This document shows, piece after piece, positions 1-5,797 of a DNA stretch of 11,518 bases. The position numbers and the translations under genes are program-made. The notes beneath the pieces are model-generated. The model did no database searches, was not told where the DNA came from, and saw only the letters and a program-made list of their open reading frames with translations. The DNA comes from Phenylobacterium aquaticum (GTDB taxonomy: Bacteria; Pseudomonadota; Alphaproteobacteria; Caulobacterales; Caulobacteraceae), in contig NZ_CANCLE010000131.1 in the NCBI RefSeq assembly GCF_947378715.1, forward strand, positions 1 to 11,518, written 5' to 3'. Numbering within the stretch: position 1 is the stretch's first letter; every line of letters starts with the position of its first letter.

Positions 1-3
1 TAC

Positions 4-26
4 CCTCTCCCCGCAAGGGGGGGAGG
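4..26. repeat. GC-rich intergenic hairpin, REP-like
   Basis: An inverted repeat pairs CCTCTCCCC (4-12) with GGGGGGAGG (18-26), with one G-T pair, around a short GCAAG loop. It lies beyond the 3' end of the DUF815 ATPase gene. It resembles the small palindromic elements scattered in Caulobacter-type intergenic DNA and is similar in its CCTCTCC start to the hairpin at 9682-9704. There is no T-run, so a classic intrinsic terminator is not indicated. Whether it is a dispersed repeat cannot be told from one window. Confidence 0.5.
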
Positions 27-60
27 TGCGCGAACCTGCAATCGCCGAATTTTGCAACAG

Positions 61-75
61 TCCCCATGAAGGGGA
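61..75. repeat. Small hairpin downstream of the ATPase gene
   Basis: TCCCC (61-65) pairs with GGGGA (71-75) around the loop ATGAA, ten bases beyond the stop codon of the minus-strand ATPase gene. Read on the minus strand it precedes an AT-richer stretch (CTGTTGCAAAATT), so it could help end that transcript. The stem is only five base pairs, so this is tentative. With the hairpin at 4-26 it makes a pair of GC-rich palindromes filling this 84-base intergenic end. Confidence 0.35.
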
Positions 76-84
76 GGGGGGGCT

Positions 85-924
85 CTACAGCGGCAGGTCC
101 TTGCCCAGTTCGCCCGCCAGATCGCGGATGAACTGCCAGGCGACGCGGCCCGATCGGCCGCCGCGCAGCTGGGCCCATTGCAGGGCGCGGCGCTCCAGGT
201 CGGCGACGATCAGGTCATAGCGTCGCGCATAGGCCTCGACCGCCTCCAGATAGGTCGCCTGGTCCATCGGCGGGAACCCGATCCACAGGCCGAAGCGGTC
301 GGAGACGCTGATCTCCTCCTCGGCGTCCTCGGCCGTGGCGATCAGGCCGCGATCCTCGGAATGACCGCGCGGCATCAGGTGGCGGCGGTTCGAGGTGGCC
401 ACGAACAGCACATTGGCCGGCGGCCCGGAGACCCCGCCCTCCAGGGCCGACTTCAACGCCTTGGCCGCCGCCGCACCGTCCTCGAAGGACAGGTCGTCGC
501 ACAAGACCACGAAGCGTTCGGGCCGGGCGCGCAGCAGATCGAACAGCGGCGGCATGGCCGAGACCTGGTCGCGGTCGACCTCGACCAGCTTCAGATCGGG
601 GTGATCGGCGGCCACGGCCATGAAGGCGGCCTTGGAGATCGAGCTCTTGCCCGTGCCGCGCACGCCCCACAGCAGGACGTGATTGGCCGGCCTGCCCTCA
701 GCGAACCGCTGGAGATTCTTCAGGAACTGGCCCTTCTGGCGCTCCACCCCCACCAGGGCGTCGAGGGGCAGGGGATAGTCCGGGGCCGCCACGAAGCCGC
801 CGGTCGCCGGATCATGGCGAAAGAGCAGGGCCTCGCCGAAGCTTGGCGGGGGCGGCGGAGCCGGCGCCAGGCGCTCCAGGGCGTCGGCGATCCGGTCGAG
901 GACGGGTTTCAACGGGTGTTCCAT
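85..924 (-). CDS. DUF815-family AAA+ ATPase
   Basis: This 279-residue predicted cytoplasmic P-loop ATPase belongs to the DUF815 family, a common alphaproteobacterial AAA+ protein of unsettled function. Visible motifs are Walker A (GVRGTGKS, residues 87-94), Walker B (FVVLCDD, 138-144), a sensor-1-like ATSN stretch (176-179), an SDRFG motif (208-212) whose Arg 210 could act as arginine finger, and GGRSGR (255-260) near the C terminus. A proline run (22-27) separates a short N-terminal helix from the core. The protein is close to full family length. The gene is transcribed divergently from yajC. The ATG at 924 has no clear Shine-Dalgarno, so a leaderless or very short leader is possible. The family assignment is firm; no specific substrate can be given. 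Confidence 0.88.
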   Translation of the reverse strand: MEHPLKPVLDRIADALERLAPAPPPPPSFGEALLFRHDPATGGFVAAPDYPLPLDALVGVERQKGQFLKNLQRFAEGRPANHVLLWGVRGTGKSSISKAAFMAVAADHPDLKLVEVDRDQVSAMPPLFDLLRARPERFVVLCDDLSFEDGAAAAKALKSALEGGVSGPPANVLFVATSNRRHLMPRGHSEDRGLIATAEDAEEEISVSDRFGLWIGFPPMDQATYLEAVEAYARRYDLIVADLERRALQWAQLRGGRSGRVAWQFIRDLAGELGKDLPL

Positions 925-932
925 GGCGCTGC

Positions 933-983
933 TGCTTAGCGGCAGGCGGGTTCCATTGCAAAACGGAGGGCGAACGCATAGCT
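933..983. promoter_or_regulatory. Candidate divergent promoters sharing TTGCAA
   Basis: The palindrome TTGCAA (956-961) could serve as a -35 box in both directions. On the minus strand TTGCAAT is followed after 14 bases by GCTAAGCA (933-940), which ends 8 bases before the ATPase ATG. On the plus strand TTGCAAA is followed after 13 bases by GCATAGCT (976-983), about 58 bases before the yajC ATG. Both resemble only loosely the Caulobacter housekeeping consensus (TTGaCgS, 10-14 bases, GCtANAWC, recalled). The divergent arrangement requires promoters here, but these exact boxes are a guess. Confidence 0.25.
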
Positions 984-1041
984 TCCGCCGACTTGAAAAA
1001 CGGGCCCGTCGCGGCGCCCGTCACCGTGCTTCGGAGAGGCC

Positions 1042-1392
1042 ATGTTCGCCACCCCCGCTTTCGCCCAGACCGTTGGCGGCGCCGCCGCCGCCGGACCGCA
1101 GGAAATGCTGATGCAATTCCTGCCCCTGATTGGCCTGGTCGTGCTGTTCTATTTCCTGATGATCCGCCCGCAGCAGCAGCGGGCCAAGCAGCATCAAACC
1201 ACCCTGGCCGCCCTGAAGCGCAATGACACGGTCGTCCTGAATTCGGGCGTGATCGGCAAGGTCGTGCGCGTCGAAGACAAGGAAGTCGGCCTTGAGATCG
1301 CCACTGGCGTCACCATCAAGGTGGTCAAGGGCATGATCGCCGAGGTCCGGGTGCGCGGCGAACCCGCCCCGGCCAACGACTCCAAAGCCTGA
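1042..1392 (+). CDS. yajC: YajC, Sec translocon accessory subunit
   Basis: This 116-residue inner-membrane protein copurifies with SecDF and the SecYEG channel and supports protein export. It has the YajC layout: a short N-terminal segment ending in AFAQ, one transmembrane helix (about residues 23-42), the family motif MIRPQQQR (41-48), then a basic cytoplasmic domain with a small beta-rich fold (about 59-105). Length is typical (E. coli 110). The ATG at 1042 is preceded by a good Shine-Dalgarno, GGAGAGG at 1033-1039, which fixes the start. It leads the operon with secD 25 bases downstream. The AFA-Q pattern looks like a signal-peptidase site but is too close to the N terminus to be one. Confidence 0.96.
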   Translation: MFATPAFAQTVGGAAAAGPQEMLMQFLPLIGLVVLFYFLMIRPQQQRAKQHQTTLAALKRNDTVVLNSGVIGKVVRVEDKEVGLEIATGVTIKVVKGMIAEVRVRGEPAPANDSKA

Positions 1393-1417
1393 CCCGCACC
1401 ACGCAAGGCCCCCCTAG

Positions 1418-3013
1418 ATGATCGCTCCCTCCCGCTGGAAGACGATCGCCGTGGTGATTTCGATCATCTTCGGCGTTCTGTTCACCCTGCCGAACGTTCT
1501 CCCGCAGAACATGCGAGACGCCCTGCCGGGTTTCCTGCCGAAGAAGACGCTCAACCTGGGGCTCGACCTCCAGGGGGGCTCCTATCTGCTGCTCGAGGTG
1601 GACACCAAGGCGCTGCGCGTCGAGAAGCTCACCAATCTGATCGAGGACACCCGCACCACCCTGACCGAGGCCGGCATCGATTTCAGCGGCCTGGGCCAGG
1701 CCCAGGGCGTGGTCTCGGCGCGGATTTCCGATCCGGCCAGGATGAATGAGGCGCTGAACGCCGTCCGCAAGGGTGTCGGCTCGCAGATGAAGACCGGCGG
1801 TCGCGACGTGGCGATCAGCACCGGGCCCGACCAGACGATCCGCATCTCCCTGGTCGAGCAGGCGATGACCGCCGAGGCCGGCAAGGCCGTCGACCAGTCC
1901 ATCGAGATCATCCGCCGCCGGATCGACGCGCTCGGCACCAAGGAGCCGGCGATCCAGCGTCAGGGCATCGACCGCATCGCCATCCAGGCGCCCGGTGAGA
2001 GCGATCCCGAGAAGCTGAAGAACATCATCGGCCAGACCGCCAAGCTGACCTTCCAGATGGTCGACGATTCGGTGACGGTGGCTGAGGCCTCCCAGGGGCG
2101 CACGCCTCCGGGCTCCATCGTGCTGCCCAGCGGCGATGACTATGCGCCCGCCTATGTGGTCAAGAAGCGCGCCCTGGTGACCGGCGAAATGCTGACCGAC
2201 GCCTATCAGGTGTTCGACCAGCAGTCGGGCGGCGCCGCCGTCCACTTCCAGTTCAACAGCCAAGGCGCCAAGCGCTTCGGCGACGCCACCAGCAACGGCA
2301 TCGGTAAGCGCTTCGCCATTGTCCTCGACGGCAAGGTGATCTCCGCGCCGGTCATCAACAGCGCCATCACCGGCGGCTCCGGCCAGATCACCGGCAACTT
2401 CACGCCGGAGAGCGCCAACAACCTGGCCATCCTGCTGCGGGCCGGTGCGCTGCCGGCGCCGTTGATCCCGGAACAGCAATCGACCGTGGGTTCCGAGCTC
2501 GGGGCCGACGCCATCAAGGCCGGCGCCATCTCGCTGGCCATCGGCGGCGGCGCGATCCTGGTGTTCATCATCCTGGCCTATGGCCTGTTCGGGGTGTTCG
2601 CGGCCATCGCGCTCATCGTCAACGTGCTGCTGATCTTCGGCTTCATGTCGATGACCCAGAGCACGCTCACCTTCCCGGGCATCGCCGGCCTGATCCTGAC
2701 GCTCGCCGTCGCCGTCGACGCCAATGTGCTGATCTATGAGCGGGTGCGCGACGAGGCCCATGCCGGGCGAACCCCGCTCGCGGCCCTGGAACACGGCTAT
2801 CAGCGCGCCCTGGTCTCGATCATCGACGCCAACATCACCAGCGCCATCTCGGCCCTGATCATGATGGGCTTCGGGTCCGGCCCGATCCGCGGCTTCGCGA
2901 TCACCCTGCTCACCGGCGTCGTCTCGTCGGTGTTCACGGCGGTCATCATCACCCAACTGCTCATCGGCTTCTGGTATCGCGCCACGAAGCCGAAGACGCT
3001 GCCGATCGTCTAG
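1418..3013 (+). CDS. secD: SecD, protein translocase subunit
   Basis: SecD pairs with SecF as an RND-like, proton-driven membrane complex that helps pull exported proteins through SecYEG into the periplasm. The 531-residue protein has a first transmembrane helix (about 9-29), the conserved LNLGLDLQGG motif (45-54), a large periplasmic domain (about 55-365) including VLDGKVISAPVI (302-313), and five more helices (about 370-518). The motif VAVDANVLIYERVRDE (431-446) carries Asp 434, matching the proton-pathway Asp (D519 in E. coli, D340 in Thermus, recalled). It is shorter than E. coli SecD (615), as in many alphaproteobacteria. The Shine-Dalgarno is weak (AAGG near 1405), so translation is probably coupled to yajC. 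secF follows after 13 bases. Confidence 0.97.
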   Translation: MIAPSRWKTIAVVISIIFGVLFTLPNVLPQNMRDALPGFLPKKTLNLGLDLQGGSYLLLEVDTKALRVEKLTNLIEDTRTTLTEAGIDFSGLGQAQGVVSARISDPARMNEALNAVRKGVGSQMKTGGRDVAISTGPDQTIRISLVEQAMTAEAGKAVDQSIEIIRRRIDALGTKEPAIQRQGIDRIAIQAPGESDPEKLKNIIGQTAKLTFQMVDDSVTVAEASQGRTPPGSIVLPSGDDYAPAYVVKKRALVTGEMLTDAYQVFDQQSGGAAVHFQFNSQGAKRFGDATSNGIGKRFAIVLDGKVISAPVINSAITGGSGQITGNFTPESANNLAILLRAGALPAPLIPEQQSTVGSELGADAIKAGAISLAIGGGAILVFIILAYGLFGVFAAIALIVNVLLIFGFMSMTQSTLTFPGIAGLILTLAVAVDANVLIYERVRDEAHAGRTPLAALEHGYQRALVSIIDANITSAISALIMMGFGSGPIRGFAITLLTGVVSSVFTAVIITQLLIGFWYRATKPKTLPIV

Positions 3014-3026
3014 AGGCTCACCGACC

Positions 3027-3971
3027 ATGGCCTGGCCCCTGATCCGCACGCTCCCCCGGGAGTTCCACTTCAACTTCGTCGGGCTTGCGCCCTTCGCGGC
3101 GATCTTCTCCGCGCTTTTGATTGTCGGCTCGGGCGTGTCCTTCGCCGTCCAGGGCATGAACCTCGGCATCGACTTTGTCGGCGGCACCCTGATCGAGGTG
3201 CAGACCACCGGCCCCGCGCCCATCGCCCAGCTGCGGGCGACGCTGGCCCGGGTCGGCGGCGAGGACGCCCAGGTCCAGGGCCTGGGCGGTCCGAACGGCG
3301 CCATGCTCCGCTTCCGGCCGCACGAGGGCGTCAGCGCCATCGACGCGACCGACACGGTGAAGAGGGAACTGACCAAGACCTTCCCCGGCATCCAGTTCAA
3401 GCAGGTCCAGACCGTCGGGGCCAAGGTCTCCGGCGAGCTGATGAAGTCGGGCTTCATGGCGCTCGGCATCGCTCTGCTGCTGATGCTCGGCTACATCTGG
3501 TTCCGCTTCCAGCTGCAGTTCGGCCTGGGCGCGGTGGTCGCCGTCCTCCACGACGTGCTGCTGACGCTGGGCCTCTTGTCGGTCATGCAGCTGGAGTTCT
3601 CCATGACCTCCATCGCCGCCCTCCTGACCGTCATCGGCTACTCGATGAACGAGAAGGTCATCACCTTCGACCGGCTTCGCGAGAACCTGCGCAAGTACAA
3701 GACCACCCCGCTCGGCGAGGTGATCAACAAGTCCGAGAACGAGCGTCTGTCGCGGACCCTGATCACCGGCACCACGGCGATCCTGGCCCTGTCCGGCGCC
3801 CTGTTCCTGGGCGGGCCGGTGCTGTTCCCCCTGGTCTTCACCATGGTGTTCGGCATCATCATCGGCACCTATTCGTCGGTCTATGTCGCCCTGCCGATCA
3901 TCCTGCTCTGGGGTGTGCGGCGCGGCGATGAAGAGGCGACGCCGCTCAAGCCGGCCAACGCCCGGTCCTGA
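3027..3971 (+). CDS. secF: SecF, protein translocase subunit
   Basis: This is the 314-residue partner of SecD. It has a first helix (about 18-41), the motif GMNLGIDFVGGT (43-54), a periplasmic domain to about residue 135, and five further helices (about 140-293). The family motif at 202-219 reads VIGYSMNEKVITFDRLRE. Here Glu 209 replaces the Asp usual after Asn (E. coli D213, recalled), while the partner Arg 243 in SRTLITG (242-248) is kept, matching E. coli R247. The start at 3027 has an AGAGG Shine-Dalgarno (3012-3016) overlapping the end of secD. The Mth938-like gene begins three bases after the stop, so coupled translation is likely. Confidence 0.97.
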   Translation: MAWPLIRTLPREFHFNFVGLAPFAAIFSALLIVGSGVSFAVQGMNLGIDFVGGTLIEVQTTGPAPIAQLRATLARVGGEDAQVQGLGGPNGAMLRFRPHEGVSAIDATDTVKRELTKTFPGIQFKQVQTVGAKVSGELMKSGFMALGIALLLMLGYIWFRFQLQFGLGAVVAVLHDVLLTLGLLSVMQLEFSMTSIAALLTVIGYSMNEKVITFDRLRENLRKYKTTPLGEVINKSENERLSRTLITGTTAILALSGALFLGGPVLFPLVFTMVFGIIIGTYSSVYVALPIILLWGVRRGDEEATPLKPANARS

Positions 3972-3974
3972 CCC

Positions 3975-4334
3975 ATGGCCCGCAACGCGCCTTCGGTGGA
4001 CGCCTATGGGGACGGCGGGTTCCGCCTCTCCGGCGCGCGCCACGAGGGCTCGGTGCTGATCGTGCAGGACCAGGCGCGGCCCTGGTCCGTGCGCAGCCTG
4101 GCGGAGTTGACGCCCGAAAGCCTGGCCGAGGTCATCGCTCTGGGCCCCCGTGAGGTGGAATTCGTGCTGCTCGGCGTGGGGCTGACCAACGCCCAGCCGC
4201 CGCGCCCGGTGCGCGAGGCCCTGGCCCGGGCGGGCATCGGGCTGGAGTTCATGGACACCGCCACCGCGGCCCGGACCTACAACCTGCTGACGGCCGAGGG
4301 GCGCCGGCTGGCGGCGGCCCTGATCGCCATCTGA
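3975..4334 (+). CDS. Mth938-like domain protein (NDUFAF3-like)
   Basis: This 119-residue soluble protein of the Mth938/DUF498 fold spans essentially one domain. It aligns along its length with human NDUFAF3, a mitochondrial complex I assembly factor: GFRLSGARHEGSVLI (16-30) matches the N-terminal strand region, PWSV (36-39) the following segment, and the C-terminal stretch LARAGIGLEFMDT (83-95) followed by AARTYNLL the characteristic end. These comparisons are from memory. It starts three bases after the secF stop with no Shine-Dalgarno of its own, so it is read with the yajC-secD-secF operon. No catalytic residues are evident. The family call is firm; a role in respiratory complex or membrane-protein assembly is inferred from homology and context. 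Confidence 0.9.
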   Translation: MARNAPSVDAYGDGGFRLSGARHEGSVLIVQDQARPWSVRSLAELTPESLAEVIALGPREVEFVLLGVGLTNAQPPRPVREALARAGIGLEFMDTATAARTYNLLTAEGRRLAAALIAI

Positions 4335-4354
4335 GATCGCCCATCAAGCGCGGC

Positions 4355-4383
4355 TTCCCGCCTCAGCCGAAACGCCCTATAGC
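4355..4383 (+). promoter_or_regulatory. Candidate promoter before the PuuD-like gene
   Basis: TTCCCGC (4355-4361), a 14-base spacer and CCTATAGC (4376-4383) fit the recalled Caulobacter housekeeping pattern TTGaCgS / GCtANAWC at 5 of 7 and 6 of 7 positions. It sits in the 86-base gap after the Sec operon and would give a leader of about 30 bases that includes the GAGGG ribosome binding site at 4409-4413. It would let the PuuD-like gene be expressed apart from the Sec operon. Confidence 0.35.
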
Positions 4384-4420
4384 AGGGGTCACAGGGCAGG
4401 ACACTTTTGAGGGCGCATAC

Positions 4421-5026
4421 ATGGCCGGACTACTCTCCAACCTTCGCAACACCATCATCGCGAGCTCGATCCTCGCGCTGATCATGATCGCGGGCTACCT
4501 CTCCCATAACGGGGCGGCCGACGCGATCTTCTTCCAGGGCGTCTTCCGCTTCCTGCACGTGCTGTGCGGGATCATGTGGATCGGCCTCTTGTACTATTTC
4601 AACTTCGTCCAGATTCCGCAGATGGCCCAGATCCCGGCCGAGCTGAAGCCGGCCGTGTCCAAGTTCATCGCCCCCGCGGCGCTGTTCTGGTTCCGCTGGG
4701 CGGCGCTGTTCACCTGGGTCGCCGGCATCATCCTCGCGATCAACCGCGGCTATCTCTTCTCGGCGTTGACGCTTGGCGTGACCGAGGGCTTCTCGGTGCC
4801 GCAGCACACCTTCATCGGCGTCGGCATGTGGCTGGCCACCGTGATGTTCTTCAATGTCTGGGTGTTCATCTGGCCGAACCAGAAGATCGCGCTGGGCATC
4901 GTCGAGGGCGACGCGGACGCCAAGGCCAAGGCCGGCCGGACCGCCATGCTGTTCTCGCGGACCAACACCCTGCTTTCGATCCCGATGCTGGTCACCATGA
5001 CCATGAACCAGACCATCTTCGGCTGA
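4421..5026 (+). CDS. Five-helix membrane protein, PuuD membrane-domain-like
   Basis: This 201-residue integral membrane protein has about five hydrophobic helices (10-27, 42-63, 85-107, 131-152, 182-198). HVLCGIMWIGLLYYFNFVQ (46-64), NVWVFIWPNQK (145-155) and SRTNTLLSIPML (179-190) match, from memory, the membrane domain of PuuD, the cytochrome-c-linked urate hydroxylase. PuuD proper is about twice as long and ends in a cytochrome c domain. No CXXCH heme motif is present here, so urate oxidation should not be assumed. His 46 and His 129 could be cofactor ligands (inference). GAGGG at 4409-4413 is a good ribosome binding site. The gene ends 23 bases before a strong terminator, so it looks like its own transcription unit or the last gene of the Sec operon. 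Confidence 0.8.
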   Translation: MAGLLSNLRNTIIASSILALIMIAGYLSHNGAADAIFFQGVFRFLHVLCGIMWIGLLYYFNFVQIPQMAQIPAELKPAVSKFIAPAALFWFRWAALFTWVAGIILAINRGYLFSALTLGVTEGFSVPQHTFIGVGMWLATVMFFNVWVFIWPNQKIALGIVEGDADAKAKAGRTAMLFSRTNTLLSIPMLVTMTMNQTIFG

Positions 5027-5049
5027 TCCGAATTCCAGGATAGAACCGG

Positions 5050-5077
5050 AAGGCCCGCCCCAACCGGCGGGCCTTTT
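5050..5077 (+). terminator. Rho-independent terminator
   Basis: A perfect 10-bp stem, AAGGCCCGCC (5050-5059) with GGCGGGCCTT (5066-5075), encloses the loop CCAACC. T residues run to 5077, followed by GCGTTT. It closes the transcript of the PuuD-like gene, whose stop is 23 bases upstream, and lies only 11-12 bases before the next start codon. Confidence 0.9.
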
Positions 5078-5088
5078 GCGTTTCAGAC

Positions 5089-5796
5089 ATGACCGACTCA
5101 AGCCCCGACGCCATTCTCCCGGTGGAAGACCTCGACGCCCAGCTGAAGCGGGTCGATCCCGACCGCTGGCTGTCCAGCCGTTTCATCGCCGACACCCAGG
5201 CCCGCGCCGACGTCGCGGCGATCTACGCCTTCGACCACGAACTGGCCCGTGCGCCCAAGGTGGCCAGCAATCCGCTGCTGGGCGAGATCCGCCTGACCTG
5301 GTGGCGCGAAGTGCTGGACGAGGTGTTCGAGGCCCGGCCGGTGCGCCATCACCCCACCGCCCAGGCCCTGGCCATGGCCGTTCGCCGCCACGCCCTGGCA
5401 CGCGCGCCGCTGGAGGCGATGATCGACGCCCGCTATCGCGAACTTGATTCGAAACCCATGGAGCTGGCCGAGGCCCTCGACTGGGCCCGCGACACCGGCG
5501 GGGCGGCGGCCCAGGTGGTGGCCCAAGTGCTGGATCCCGGCGCGAACCTCGCCAAGGCCTCCGCAGGCGGTGAAGCCTGGGCCATAGGTCGGCTGATGGG
5601 CACGGCCGGTCTCACGGGCCCCGAGGCGGCGGCGGCCCTGCGCCAGGCCCTGGCCGGAACGGGCGGCCTTTCCGTCGCGGCCTTCCCGGCGGTCGCCCAC
5701 GCCACCCTGGCCCGAGTCCGCGCCAAGGGCCGTCGCCCGTCCGATCTCGGCGCCCAGTTGCGTGTGCTCTGGGCGGTGCTGACCGGCCGGGTCTGA
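5089..5796 (+). CDS. Squalene/phytoene synthase-fold protein, NDUFAF6-like
   Basis: This 235-residue, mostly helical protein has the squalene/phytoene synthase fold. AIYAFDHELA (44-53), IRLTWWREVLDEVF (67-80), AVRRHALA and MIDARYRELD (about 97-119) and AFPAVAHATLA (about 198-208) resemble human NDUFAF6, a complex I assembly factor, more than a true prenyl synthase (from memory). The Asp-rich DXXXD motifs that bind diphosphate-Mg in active synthases are not seen; where the first should lie the protein reads FDHELARAP. It is shorter than the usual 270-290 residues, mainly between AIGRLMG and AFPA. It starts just after a terminator and has no Shine-Dalgarno; GTG at 5122 is an in-frame alternative, also without one. 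Carotenoid or hopanoid synthesis is unlikely, with no such genes nearby. Confidence 0.82.
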   Translation: MTDSSPDAILPVEDLDAQLKRVDPDRWLSSRFIADTQARADVAAIYAFDHELARAPKVASNPLLGEIRLTWWREVLDEVFEARPVRHHPTAQALAMAVRRHALARAPLEAMIDARYRELDSKPMELAEALDWARDTGGAAAQVVAQVLDPGANLAKASAGGEAWAIGRLMGTAGLTGPEAAAALRQALAGTGGLSVAAFPAVAHATLARVRAKGRRPSDLGAQLRVLWAVLTGRV

Positions 5797-5797
5797 C

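Noticed and set aside
178..939. 253-codon plus-strand open frame opposite the ATPase gene
   Set aside because: The minus-strand frame has intact Walker A and B motifs; the plus frame has no motif and an antisense-like composition.
993..999. TTGAAAA as -35 box for yajC
   Set aside because: The sequence 10-20 bases downstream is almost entirely G and C, with nothing like a -10 element.
1325..3469. 714-codon open frame on the minus strand across secD and part of secF
   Set aside because: It is antisense to two unmistakable genes; its translation is rich in Asp, Arg, Gly and Gln repeats typical of reading GC-rich DNA out of frame, with no recognisable domain.
3018..4043. 341-codon minus-strand open frame opposite secF
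   Set aside because: Shadow of secF and the start of the Mth938-like gene; highly charged composition and no family features.
5089..5796. Carotenoid or hopanoid biosynthesis gene
   Set aside because: The fold family fits, but the catalytic Asp-rich motifs are not visible, the protein is short, and no desaturase, cyclase or isoprenoid gene is nearby.
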